Of a stretch of 64,000 nucleotides of DNA, positions 1 to 9,873 are shown piece by piece. The position numbers were made by a program, and so were the translations under genes. The notes under the pieces were generated by a model. It was not told where the DNA came from and did no database searches. It saw nothing but the letters and a program-made list of their open reading frames with translations. Source of the stretch: Rhodococcus opacus (GTDB lineage Bacteria; Actinomycetota; Actinomycetes; Mycobacteriales; Mycobacteriaceae); assembly GCF_012396235.1 (NCBI RefSeq), contig NZ_JAAXPA010000004.1, forward strand, positions 1 through 64,000, given 5' to 3'. Every line of letters starts with the position of its first letter. Position 1 is the stretch's first letter.

Positions 1-1974
<1,974 letters not shown>

Positions 1975-1995
1975 GGTGTTCCCTTTCGGTCGGGA

Positions 1996-2568
1996 TTACG
2001 AGGCAGCCTGAGCGAGCTGCAGGTGGAGCGGAGTAAACGACGCGGCGGCGTCGAACCATCCGCTGTGGGGGTCGTCGAGGCAGCCGTTCCACGCCGTGGT
2101 GCCCGAGGTGGCACCGAGGTCGTGGAAGGTGCTGCGGTAGAACAGCAGTGGGTCCTTGGTCGCGTCGACGGTCGCGTCGACGATCTCGCCGATGAAGATG
2201 ATGTGGTCGCCGCCGTCGTAGGAAGCCCAGGGTGAGCACGTGAGCGTGGCGGCGTTGCCGGACAGTGCGGGAGCGATGCCAGCGGAGTCCCACACCGGTT
2301 CCGTCCGTTGCGGTTTGCCCGCGAAGTGCATGGCCGTGTCGAGCTGATCGGCGGCCAGAATGTTCACCGCGAACGGCGCATCACCGAGGTAGCTGCATGC
2401 CTTCGACTTCCGGGTCAACGTCACCTGGCACAGCCGCGGCTCTATCGAGACGGCGGTGAAGGCGGTGACGGTCGCGCCGTGCGGCTCACCGGCGGCATTG
2501 GCGCACGTGATCACGGTGACGCCACTGGCGAACTGGCCGAAAATGTTACGCAGAGTGCGCTGGTCCAT
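1996..2568 (-). CDS. pheA2: Flavin reductase component of phenol hydroxylase
   Basis: A 190-residue flavin reductase-like (FMN-binding split barrel) protein. Residues MDQRTLRNIFGQFASGVTVITC and FTAVSIEPRLCQVTL are typical of HpaC/PheA2 NAD(P)H:flavin reductases. The frame is open further upstream, but the ATG at 2568 is preceded by AGGAGAA and aligns with the family start, so it is preferred. The gene heads the leftward operon with the oxygenase and catA and is predicted to supply FADH2. It is divergent from the AraC-type regulator, and the roughly 240-nt gap between them carries two copies of a 15-mer (see 2635-2741). Confidence 0.88.
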   Translation of the reverse strand: MDQRTLRNIFGQFASGVTVITCANAAGEPHGATVTAFTAVSIEPRLCQVTLTRKSKACSYLGDAPFAVNILAADQLDTAMHFAGKPQRTEPVWDSAGIAPALSGNAATLTCSPWASYDGGDHIIFIGEIVDATVDATKDPLLFYRSTFHDLGATSGTTAWNGCLDDPHSGWFDAAASFTPLHLQLAQAAS

Positions 2569-2634
2569 TTCTCCTGACCGCCTTTCTGCACGATTCGTGC
2601 GATTACCCCTGCGATTGGGGACCTGCACAACGTA

Positions 2635-2741
2635 TGACGGGCGTCACAGTCCGTCGATCCGCATTGCGAAGGCGCGATCCGGAACGCGAAACGGGTTTGC
2701 CGGACGGGGGTCGCCGGCGCTTGCAGTGACGTGAGTCACAG
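2635..2741. promoter_or_regulatory. Divergent pheA2/AraC promoter region with two near-identical 15-mers
   Basis: TGACGGGCGTCACAG (2635-2649) and TGACGTGAGTCACAG (2727-2741) match at 13 of 15 positions and each contains a TGAC...GTCA inverted repeat. TTGCAG at 2721-2726 with GATGCT at 2744-2749 (17-nt spacing) is a weak promoter candidate for the rightward regulator. If used, it supports the ATG at 2808 over the longer frame starting at 2745. The repeats are candidate operators for the neighbouring AraC-type protein. Confidence 0.5.
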
Positions 2742-2807
2742 GCGATGCTAGGGTCGGGAGTTGCCCATGCGCGGTCGTGGCGCGAGGTGAGAGGTCTGGA
2801 CGTACGC

Positions 2808-3755
2808 ATGCGAGGACGGTTGGAAGGTCCCGGTTTCACCGACTGGGACGAGGTTCACGAGGTGGTCGCGGACGCGTACTTCCCTCACGAGCTGCGTCCG
2901 CTGTCACGGGACACCGCTGCGCGGTCTTCCCTGGAGTCCTCGCAGATGGGCGCGTCCAGGCTCGCCCGGATCGGTTTCGGGGCTCCCGTGTCGATCGAGT
3001 CCGACCATCCCGGTGCGTACGGCATCAACATCCCCCTGGCCGGCCGCATCGTCTCCGTCACCGGCGGGACGGAAGTGACCTCGACGCCTGGGCTGGCCAC
3101 CATCTGCCCGCCCGACACCCGCACCGTCATCACCAACTGGAGCAGTTCCTGCGAGATCATCGGATTCAAGGTGGACCGGGATTACCTGCAGCGCGAAATG
3201 GACCGCGTGCTCGCACGGCCCGGGCAGGAGTTGCCGCGGCAACTCGACCTGCGCACCGGCGCAGGCGCCGACTGGCTGAGGTTCGTCCGTTCCGTCGCCG
3301 ACCAGGCGGTGCGCGAGAGCGTTCTCCTGCACAGTGATCAGGTGTCGCAACAACTGTGCGGAGCGTTGACCACTGCGCTCGTGCTCACCGCGATGCCGGA
3401 CGACGACGCAGGTGCCGCGGGAATCCGGCCGCGCATCGTCAAGCGGGTCATCGACGCGATCCAGCAGGACCCGGCCCGCCCGTGGAGCGCGGGGGAGATG
3501 GCCGAACTCGTCGGAGTGAGCGTCCGGCGGATGCAGCAGGGGTTCCGCGAATACGTGGGTATGACTCCGATGGAGTACCTCGTCGACGTGCGCCTCGAGC
3601 GTGTTCACGCCGACCTCACCGGAATCGGCTCCTGCGCTACCGTTTCCGAAGTCGCGACACGCTGGGGGATCATGCATACCGGAAGATTCGCCGCCGCCTA
3701 CCGCCGCAAGTACGGCGTGACGCCGTCCGAGTCACTGCGCGATCGCGGGGTCTGA
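2808..3755 (+). CDS. AraC-family activator next to the phenol hydroxylase operon
   Basis: About 315 residues: an N-terminal AraC-binding-like domain (PF14525 type, as in AraC regulators of aromatic degradation), then two C-terminal helix-turn-helix motifs. These are visible around PWSAGEMAELVGVSVRRMQQGFREYVGMTPMEYL and ATVSEVATRWGIMHTGRFAAAYRRKYGVTPSESL. Divergent placement next to the phenol hydroxylase genes matches the role of PheR in other rhodococci (activation by phenol); that role is inferred from context. The frame is open from 2745, but the first 21 residues look non-conserved and overlap a likely -10 element. The downstream gene begins 66 nt after the stop. Confidence 0.8.
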   Translation: MRGRLEGPGFTDWDEVHEVVADAYFPHELRPLSRDTAARSSLESSQMGASRLARIGFGAPVSIESDHPGAYGINIPLAGRIVSVTGGTEVTSTPGLATICPPDTRTVITNWSSSCEIIGFKVDRDYLQREMDRVLARPGQELPRQLDLRTGAGADWLRFVRSVADQAVRESVLLHSDQVSQQLCGALTTALVLTAMPDDDAGAAGIRPRIVKRVIDAIQQDPARPWSAGEMAELVGVSVRRMQQGFREYVGMTPMEYLVDVRLERVHADLTGIGSCATVSEVATRWGIMHTGRFAAAYRRKYGVTPSESLRDRGV

Positions 3756-3821
3756 TCGGTCCGGTGGGGAGGCTCGGTTTCGCCTCCGAAACGTGTCGGA
3801 CCCTCGCGGTAGTATTCGCAC

Positions 3822-5351
3822 ATGAGTTCGACTGGAGGGTCGGCGGGTAGCCGGGTGGCGGAGCATATGTCGATGCTCGATGCCGCGGTGGACGGGTTGC
3901 TCGATGCCGGGCTGGCCGAGTTGTCGGACTCTGATCTCGTCGAGGTGATGCGCGGGGTGGAGCAGTGGCTTCGCCGCGCGGAGGCGGTCTCACACCGTTT
4001 GGTCGTGGAGAGCGTGGAACGTTCGGTCCCGGCAAGTCTGGGGTATTCGTCGCCGAAGAAGCTCCTGATCGACGTACTCCGGATCTCGGGCGCGGACGCG
4101 TCCGCCCGCCTCACCGCTGCCCGCGAGCTGGGCGTGTGGCACACCATGGCCGGCGAACCGATGCCACCCGTCTTGCCGGAAACCGCTGCGGCACAGAGCG
4201 ACGGTGACATCGGCACGGATCATGTGCGGGCGATTGCGAAGGTGATGCGCAAGATTCCCCACGCCGTCGACAACGACGCGGTCGCCGACGCCGAGGCCGT
4301 GCTCGCGAACTTGGCGAGAAGCGGAACCCCGGAGGATGTGGAGCAGGCCGGGCACCGGTTGCTGGCATACCTGAATCCGGACGGGAACCTCGGCGACGAC
4401 CGCGACCGGAAACGCCGACGGGGCATCTCGATCGGTCGGCAGGACACCGAGCTGATGTCGAGAATCTCCGGTGAGCTCGATCCCGTAGCGCGGGCGATGC
4501 TCGATCCGATCCTCGCCAAATGGGCGCGGCCCGGAATGAACAATCCGGACGATCCCGCCTCGCCGGCCGGCGACGGCGAAGACCCGTCGATCGATCGTGA
4601 CCTGTTGGCGGCGGCGGCCGCCCGCGATACCCGCACCGCAGCGCAGCGCAATCACGATGCGTTCAGCGCAGTGTTCCGGGCGCTGCTCGAGTCGGGGGTG
4701 CTCGGCCGGCACCGGGGCCTACCTGCCACGGTGATCGTCACGATGACGCTCGAGCAGTTGGAGCAGGCGGTCGGTGGTCTGGCCACGACCGCCACCGGTG
4801 GGTTGCTCCCGATCGCGGACGCATTGGCACTGGCCGAGGAGGCACATCCGGTACTCGCACTGTTCGACCATGTGGGTCGTCCATTGCATCTGGGGCGGCG
4901 GCGTCGTCTGGCCAACGCCGACCAACGGCTCGCGCTGATCGCCGCGGATGGGGGTTGCACCCGGCCGGGGTGCTCGGCACCGGCGAGTCTGTGTGCGGTG
5001 CACCATGTCACGGACTGGCACAAGGGTGGGCACACTGACATCGAGGGTCTCGCCCTGGTCTGCGACGCCTGCCATGCTCAGGTCAACGACGGTCCGGCCG
5101 GATGGGCGACGAGGTCTGCGCCCCACCACTCCGCATACGCGGGCCGGACCGAATGGATCCCGCCAGCACACATCGACCCCACCCGAAGACCGCGAATCAA
5201 TCACCGACATCACCCCGGTGAGTTGATCGGGGATGCGCGGCGGCAGCTCACCCACAGTCCACCAGCAGGTGCCGCGGGCCTCGCAGCACCGGGTTGGGCC
5301 GGTAGGGCGGCGGGTCCTCGACGAGGCGCGGATTGGGGAGGCGGCGGATGA
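3822..5351 (+). CDS. DUF222 / HNH endonuclease (13E12 repeat family)
   Basis: A 509-residue protein with an N-terminal DUF222 region (ISGADASARLTAARELG is diagnostic) and a C-terminal HNH domain. The HNH part shows CTRPGC...CAVHHVTDWHKGGHTDIEGLALVCDACH, so both Cys pairs and the catalytic HH are intact. Such genes are multi-copy in mycobacteria and rhodococci; the function is unproven but probably DNA cleavage. After the usual family end (RHHPGELIGDARRQL) the frame runs on for about 35 Gly/Ala/Pro-rich residues and overlaps the convergent P450 gene by 104 nt. This suggests loss of the ancestral stop codon. The gene is unrelated to its neighbours. Confidence 0.85.
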   Translation: MSSTGGSAGSRVAEHMSMLDAAVDGLLDAGLAELSDSDLVEVMRGVEQWLRRAEAVSHRLVVESVERSVPASLGYSSPKKLLIDVLRISGADASARLTAARELGVWHTMAGEPMPPVLPETAAAQSDGDIGTDHVRAIAKVMRKIPHAVDNDAVADAEAVLANLARSGTPEDVEQAGHRLLAYLNPDGNLGDDRDRKRRRGISIGRQDTELMSRISGELDPVARAMLDPILAKWARPGMNNPDDPASPAGDGEDPSIDRDLLAAAAARDTRTAAQRNHDAFSAVFRALLESGVLGRHRGLPATVIVTMTLEQLEQAVGGLATTATGGLLPIADALALAEEAHPVLALFDHVGRPLHLGRRRRLANADQRLALIAADGGCTRPGCSAPASLCAVHHVTDWHKGGHTDIEGLALVCDACHAQVNDGPAGWATRSAPHHSAYAGRTEWIPPAHIDPTRRPRINHRHHPGELIGDARRQLTHSPPAGAAGLAAPGWAGRAAGPRRGADWGGGG

Positions 5352-6459
5352 GTTCGGCGAGCGCCATCTGCCCCTCGAGGCGGGCGAGGGGTGCGCCGAA
5401 GCAACTGTGGATGCCGCTGCCCAGACCCACGTGCTGGTTGTCCGCGCGGTCGGGGACGAACTTGTCGGCGTCGACGAATCGTTCGGGATCACGATTGGCC
5501 GATGCCAATGCCAGTACGAGCGGCGAACCCTTCGGGACCGTGACACCGTCGATTTCGATGTCCACGATCGGCGTTCGCTGACCCAGGAGATGCACGGGCG
5601 GTTCGAAGCGGAGCAGTTCCTCCACGGCCTGCGGCATCAACTGCGGTTCGGCGCGAAGACGTTCGAGAACGTCGGGATTGCGCAGCAAGGTCAGCATGCC
5701 GTTGGTGATGAGGTTGACGGTGGTTTCGTGCCCGGCGATGAACAGCAGGATGGAATTGGTGACCAACTCGACGGTGTTCAACTGACCGTCGGGCCCCGAA
5801 TCGTTGGCCAGCCCCGACAGCATGTCGTCACCGGGATCGCGGCGACGGTCCTCGATGAGACCCGCCATGAACATGGCCATCTCCATCTGGGCCTTCTGCG
5901 CCACCTTCGCCTGCTCGTTGTCGGCGCTGGTGCGACGCGGGTCGATGGCTGCCACCAACGCGTCGGCCCAGGCGTGGAACCTGGGTTCCTCCTCGTGGGG
6001 TACTCCGAGCAGTCGGCAGATCACGGTGACGGGGAAGGGGTAGGCGAAGTCGTCGACGATGTCGATGCGCTCCTTACCGTCCAGCCCGTCGACCAGTTTC
6101 GTGACGAGTGTGGCGAGTTCGCCACGCATGGAGTCGATTCGGCCGGGGCTGTGCGGCGGGCCGAACTGTCGCGTCGTCAGTCTCCGTAACCGATCGTGCT
6201 CGGGCGGATCGAGTTTGAGGAACGACTCCGGCCCGTCGCCGGCACGATCCGATCCGGGAAGTCCCGGACCACGGTTGTGCAGGTCGGAGCTGATCCGCGG
6301 GTCGTGCAGGAGCGCCATGACGTCGTAGTACCGTCCGACGAGGTAGGAGCCGTTGTCCTGCGGCGCCACCCGGGTCTCACGAAGTTCCTCGTACAGCGGA
6401 TACGGATTCGGCCGGCTCGCCTGGTCGGTGATCCGCTGGAACAGCTGCGCACGCGACAT
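5248..6459 (-). CDS. Cytochrome P450
   Basis: A 403-residue bacterial class I P450. Visible elements are the I-helix oxygen motif AGHETT, the K-helix ExxR in VEELLRFEPP, and the haem loop GLGSGIHSCFG with the thiolate ligand Cys353. The usual Phe at the start of the haem signature is Leu here. The start is set at 6459 by GGGAGAG upstream; the open frame extends further only by chance. It is the last gene of a tight leftward operon after ferredoxin and ferredoxin reductase, which supply electrons from NAD(P)H. The substrate is unknown; the nearby phenol genes might hint at an aromatic or aryl-ether substrate, but that is weak. Confidence 0.9.
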   Translation of the reverse strand: MSRAQLFQRITDQASRPNPYPLYEELRETRVAPQDNGSYLVGRYYDVMALLHDPRISSDLHNRGPGLPGSDRAGDGPESFLKLDPPEHDRLRRLTTRQFGPPHSPGRIDSMRGELATLVTKLVDGLDGKERIDIVDDFAYPFPVTVICRLLGVPHEEEPRFHAWADALVAAIDPRRTSADNEQAKVAQKAQMEMAMFMAGLIEDRRRDPGDDMLSGLANDSGPDGQLNTVELVTNSILLFIAGHETTVNLITNGMLTLLRNPDVLERLRAEPQLMPQAVEELLRFEPPVHLLGQRTPIVDIEIDGVTVPKGSPLVLALASANRDPERFVDADKFVPDRADNQHVGLGSGIHSCFGAPLARLEGQMALAELIRRLPNPRLVEDPPPYRPNPVLRGPRHLLVDCG

Positions 6460-6473
6460 GGACACTCTCCCTG

Positions 6474-7838
6474 TTACTTCGGTAGCGAGACGAACTCGAC
6501 GCGACGTTCGGTCGGCAGATGGCCGGTCACCGCGACGGTGGGTCCGTGGCTGAGAACGGCCGGGTCCGGCAACTCCGACGCACGCACCTCGAACGGCTCC
6601 GCCCGGTCCATGACGTCGAAGTCCGGGGGGAACGCGGCCGCCGACTCGATCAAGCCCCGGTAGAAGTCGAGCCACTTACCCTGATTGAACGCCACAGCCG
6701 CCGTGACGCGTCCGCGGAAGCCGTACGCCGCCACGAATCGCCGGTCGGCGACGGAACCCTGCGTGATCACCACCTGATCGGAGTAGGTGGGGATACCCAC
6801 GGACTTGATGTTGACGCCGAACTGGCTGGACCAGAACGCCGGAATCTCGAGGTGCGGCCGCCGGCGGAGACCGTCGTGGATCATGTTGTGCGCCGCCACC
6901 TCGGCCTGACCGATCGCGTTGCTCCAGTGCTCCAGTGCCAGCAACTGGTAGTCGTAGAGCGGATGTGGTTGCCGCGCAACGTCACCGGCGACGAACACGT
7001 TGTCGGTGACGATGCCGTTGATGTCGAATGCCCGGCAACCGGCGTCGCACGTGACCCCGCGGGGTCCCGCGGCGAGACCGGAGCCGAACAGCCAGTCGGT
7101 GTTGCGGATACTGCCCTGCGCGACGATCGCCACGTCGACGTCGAGTGTGGTCCCGTCCGACAGATGCGCACGGCACAGCTGCCCGTTGCCGTCCCCGTCG
7201 AGCCCGGTCACCGTGACCCCGGTGCGCAGGTCGACGCCGTGGGCGCGTTGCATGTCGGCCGCGACCGCCGCCACCACTCCGCCGAGCGCGCCGACCAGCG
7301 GTGCCGGGCCGCGTTCGGTGACCGTCACGGACAGCCCGCGCTCCCGGCACACCGACGCGATCTCCGATCCGGTGAACCCGGCCCCGATCACCAGGACATG
7401 ACGTGGTCCGGCGGACAGTCGCTCGTTCAGCCGGCGTGAGTCGTCGCAGGTTCGGATGGTGAAGACGCCGTCGAGTGCGGCCTCGGACGAGTTCGACCAC
7501 GGCCTGGCGCGGACGCCGGTCGAGATCAGCACCTTGTCGAACTCGACGGTGTCGCCGTCGCTGAGAACAACCCGGTTGTTCTCCAGATCGAGCCGGGTGG
7601 CCCGCACACCGAGCCGCCACTGCGCGTCGAGGTCCGGGCGGAAGGGCAGCGCCGCGTGGTCGGGCGGCATGATTCCGAGGAGCACTGCCTTCGACAGCGG
7701 GGGCCTGTCGTACGGCTCGTAGGGTTCGTCGCCGATCAGGGTGAGGGAACCGTCGAAGCCCTGCCCCCGCAGTGCCTCCGCGGCGCGCAGGCCCGCGAGC
7801 GACGCGCCGACGATGACGATCCGCACGTCACTGCCCAT
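6474..7838 (-). CDS. FAD-dependent ferredoxin reductase of the P450 system
   Basis: A 454-residue pyridine-nucleotide-disulfide-type reductase with an N-terminal FAD Rossmann motif (IVGASLAGLRAAEALR), a PYDRPPLSK segment typical of rhodocoxin/putidaredoxin reductases, and an NAD(P)H site at VIGAGFTGSEIA. Its role is to pass electrons from NAD(P)H to the 3Fe-4S ferredoxin encoded just upstream. The ATG at 7838 lies inside the end of the ferredoxin gene (11-nt overlap), implying translational coupling. The P450 follows 14 nt downstream. The C-terminal extension beyond the reductase domain (about 50 residues) is longer than in putidaredoxin reductase but common in actinobacteria. Confidence 0.88.
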   Translation of the reverse strand: MGSDVRIVIVGASLAGLRAAEALRGQGFDGSLTLIGDEPYEPYDRPPLSKAVLLGIMPPDHAALPFRPDLDAQWRLGVRATRLDLENNRVVLSDGDTVEFDKVLISTGVRARPWSNSSEAALDGVFTIRTCDDSRRLNERLSAGPRHVLVIGAGFTGSEIASVCRERGLSVTVTERGPAPLVGALGGVVAAVAADMQRAHGVDLRTGVTVTGLDGDGNGQLCRAHLSDGTTLDVDVAIVAQGSIRNTDWLFGSGLAAGPRGVTCDAGCRAFDINGIVTDNVFVAGDVARQPHPLYDYQLLALEHWSNAIGQAEVAAHNMIHDGLRRRPHLEIPAFWSSQFGVNIKSVGIPTYSDQVVITQGSVADRRFVAAYGFRGRVTAAVAFNQGKWLDFYRGLIESAAAFPPDFDVMDRAEPFEVRASELPDPAVLSHGPTVAVTGHLPTERRVEFVSLPK

Positions 7839-8046
7839 CGTGTCGGGCGGGGATGTCCGTGGTGATGGCATGCACCGGGCACGCGGCGGCGGCTTGCGCC
7901 ACATGGTCGCGTTCGTCGTCGGTGGGGCCCGCGTCGTAGAGAAGTGCCTCTTCTCCGTGCAGGGTGAAGACGCCGGGTGCGAGGAACACGCACTGCGCGT
8001 AACCCTGGCACCGATTGAGGTCGACGACGAGCTTCACGTCAATCAT
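7828..8046 (-). CDS. Small 3Fe-4S-type ferredoxin
   Basis: A 72-residue acidic ferredoxin of the type that serves actinobacterial P450s. The cluster ligands are Cys13, Cys19 and the Cys of the C-terminal CPVHAI motif. Position 16 of the first motif (CQGYAQC) is Tyr instead of Cys, which indicates a 3Fe-4S rather than a 4Fe-4S cluster. It is the first gene of the P450 operon and overlaps the reductase start. A GTG five codons into the frame (before KLVVDLN) is an alternative start. Confidence 0.87.
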   Translation of the reverse strand: MIDVKLVVDLNRCQGYAQCVFLAPGVFTLHGEEALLYDAGPTDDERDHVAQAAAACPVHAITTDIPARHDGQ

Positions 8047-8404
8047 CCCGATTCTGAACAGTTCTGGTCACACGGGTCCACAGGGACTGCGCGGCGCACG
8101 GCCGTCCGATCGCGTCGGGCGGAGACCTCCACCCGGAAACCAGTATTCCGGAATGGCCGAACTGTTCGGTTTGGATCCGCTGTTCTGGAGCCATTCAGAA
8201 ATGTGGCGCCGTCCGCCCCTACCGACGGGTAGTACCCTGAAGTAGTAACGAGAGTTACAAGTATCTTGCCGGCGTTCGTATCCTGCTGGCGAGAAACAAC
8301 TTTCGGACACGGTCTCGATTCGGCAACACGGACGCCCCGATCGTGATGTGATGTGGTGACAAGAGACCGGCAACGCCCAGTGGCGACACCTCAGAGGCGG
8401 AAGA
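8047..8404. other. Intergenic region between divergent ferredoxin and ANTAR genes
   Basis: No coding capacity is credible in these 358 nt. They must hold the promoter of the leftward P450 operon and that of the rightward ANTAR gene. The only structure seen is a short inverted repeat, GTAAC-GAGA-GTTAC (8245-8258), inside a locally AT-richer stretch; it could be an operator. No convincing -35/-10 pair was identified. Confidence 0.4.
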
Positions 8405-8689
8405 TTGACGATCGAAGCTCACCGCGACACCCGCGCGACACGGCACCTGTCCGCTTTGGACGCTGCAGTACAGATCCTGACCACCGCGCGCGGTAGCTCG
8501 TACAGCGCGGACCAGGCCTTCGACGAACTACTCGATTCCTCCATGCGGCATCAGGTCGATGTCGGTGATCTGGCGGAAGCCCTCGCCGACCTCGCCGACG
8601 GCGTGCACCCCGCCGCAGACGACCATCGACGGGCACGGGACGTGGCCACCCGGGAATGGGGAGCCCTCCTGTCCGGTAACACCGGCTAA
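8405..8689 (+). CDS. Stand-alone ANTAR-domain protein (94 aa)
   Basis: The protein consists almost entirely of an ANTAR-like three-helix domain: residues LDAAVQILTTARGSSYSADQAFDELLDSSMRHQVDVGDLAEAL follow the family pattern (A/V..L....g.s..eAf..L...S......v...A). ANTAR domains bind tandem stem-loops in nascent RNA and act as antiterminators, normally fused to a sensor (GAF, PAS or receiver). No sensor domain is present, so activity would depend on expression level or a partner protein. The start is TTG, preceded by GAGGCGGAAG. The stop overlaps the convergent DksA-type gene by 4 nt. Confidence 0.6.
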   Translation: MTIEAHRDTRATRHLSALDAAVQILTTARGSSYSADQAFDELLDSSMRHQVDVGDLAEALADLADGVHPAADDHRRARDVATREWGALLSGNTG

Positions 8690-9027
8690 CCGGCGCAGTC
8701 GATACACGTCTGCGCGGCAGGTAGCGCGTCGAGCCGGACGTCGGCGATCGGCAGGCCGCACCGCGTGCAGAGGCCGTACGTCCCGTCGTCGAGCCGCTGC
8801 TGCGCCGCCGCCAGATCCTCCAACTCGCGCCGCGCGTCGGCCAGGAGCGCCGACACCTGGGCCCGCTCGAACGCGATGGTCGAACCCTCGGGGTCGTGTT
8901 CGTCGTCGTCCGTGGTGAATTCCGAACCCTCCACGATCGCAGTGAAACGGCCGGTCAGCGATGCGATCCGGCGTTCTGTGTCGGCGCGTTCCTCGGCGAT
9001 TCGGGTGTGGTGTTCCGGGACGGTCAT
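8686..9027 (-). CDS. DksA/TraR-type C4 zinc-finger protein
   Basis: 113 residues: an N-terminal coiled-coil-prone acidic helix region and a C-terminal zinc finger with the arrangement CxxC-17-CxxC (CTRCGLP...CIDCAG). This is the DksA/TraR family, which in other bacteria acts at the RNA polymerase secondary channel. Actinobacterial members such as this short form are poorly characterised, so a transcription-modulating role is an inference. The ATG at 9027 is preferred over the longer open frame because the family begins near the helical segment. It is convergent with the ANTAR gene and divergent from the methyltransferase. Confidence 0.72.
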   Translation of the reverse strand: MTVPEHHTRIAEERADTERRIASLTGRFTAIVEGSEFTTDDDEHDPEGSTIAFERAQVSALLADARRELEDLAAAQQRLDDGTYGLCTRCGLPIADVRLDALPAAQTCIDCAG

Positions 9028-9110
9028 GTCTGGGTCAACATCGCCGGCGGCCCGGTGCTTCCCCACGTAATCCGCTCGATCGACCCGGAATTTTCTGTCA
9101 GGCTTCCGGC

Positions 9111-9872
9111 ATGGGACGCACATTCGAGGAACTGGTGGCCGAGGCGGAATCCGTGTCGGTGGACGGCTGGGATTTCTCCTGGCTGGACGGCCGGGCCACC
9201 GAACAGCGGCCGTCGTGGGGATACCAGCGCCTGATGGGTGAACGGCTCGCGCCCGCGAATGCCGCCCTGGACATCCAGACCGGGGGCGGGGAGGTCCTCG
9301 CCGGTACGGCGAAGATGCCTCCCGTGATGGTGGCGACGGAATCGTGGCCGCCCAATGTCGCGAAGGCCACGGCGCTGCTGCACCCGCTCGGTGCGGTGGT
9401 GGTGGCCGACGCGGACGAGCCGCCGCTGCCCTTCGCCGACGGCGCCTTCGACCTGGTGACGAGCAGGCACCCCGCCACGGTGTGGTGGGACGAGATCGCC
9501 CGCGTCCTGCAACCCGGAGGTACGTACTTCTCGCAGCACGTCGGGCATGCGAGTGTCTTCCAACTCGTCGAGTACTTCCTGGGGCCGCAACCGGAGAAGG
9601 TGCGGCGCGGCCGCCACTACGAGGACGAGAGTGCGGACGCGCAGGCCGCCGGTCTCGACGTCGTCGATCTCCGCTTCGAATCCCTGCGGATCGAGTTCTT
9701 CGACATCGGCGCCGTCATCTACTTCCTGCGCAAAGTGATCTGGATGGTGCCCGGCTTCACCGTCCAGCAGTACCTCGAGCGGCTGCGGGAGCTCCATGAG
9801 CTGATCGAGGCGGAGGGGCCGTTCGTGGCGCACTCGACCCGCTTCCTCATCGAGGCTCGCACCCGCGGCTGA
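9111..9872 (+). CDS. Class I SAM-dependent methyltransferase
   Basis: A 253-residue protein with a degenerate Rossmann core: the motif I region is ALDIQTGGGEVLAG, followed by an acidic VVVADADEPPLPFADGAFDLVTSRH (motifs II-IV) and VLQPGGTYFSQHVG (post-motif). This is the Methyltransf_11 type. The substrate cannot be predicted. The start at 9111 gives the expected N-terminus (MGRTFEELV); the frame is open further upstream over the divergent DksA-type gene. It ends 1 nt before the stop of the convergent DinB gene. Confidence 0.75.
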   Translation: MGRTFEELVAEAESVSVDGWDFSWLDGRATEQRPSWGYQRLMGERLAPANAALDIQTGGGEVLAGTAKMPPVMVATESWPPNVAKATALLHPLGAVVVADADEPPLPFADGAFDLVTSRHPATVWWDEIARVLQPGGTYFSQHVGHASVFQLVEYFLGPQPEKVRRGRHYEDESADAQAAGLDVVDLRFESLRIEFFDIGAVIYFLRKVIWMVPGFTVQQYLERLRELHELIEAEGPFVAHSTRFLIEARTRG

Positions 9873-9873
9873 C

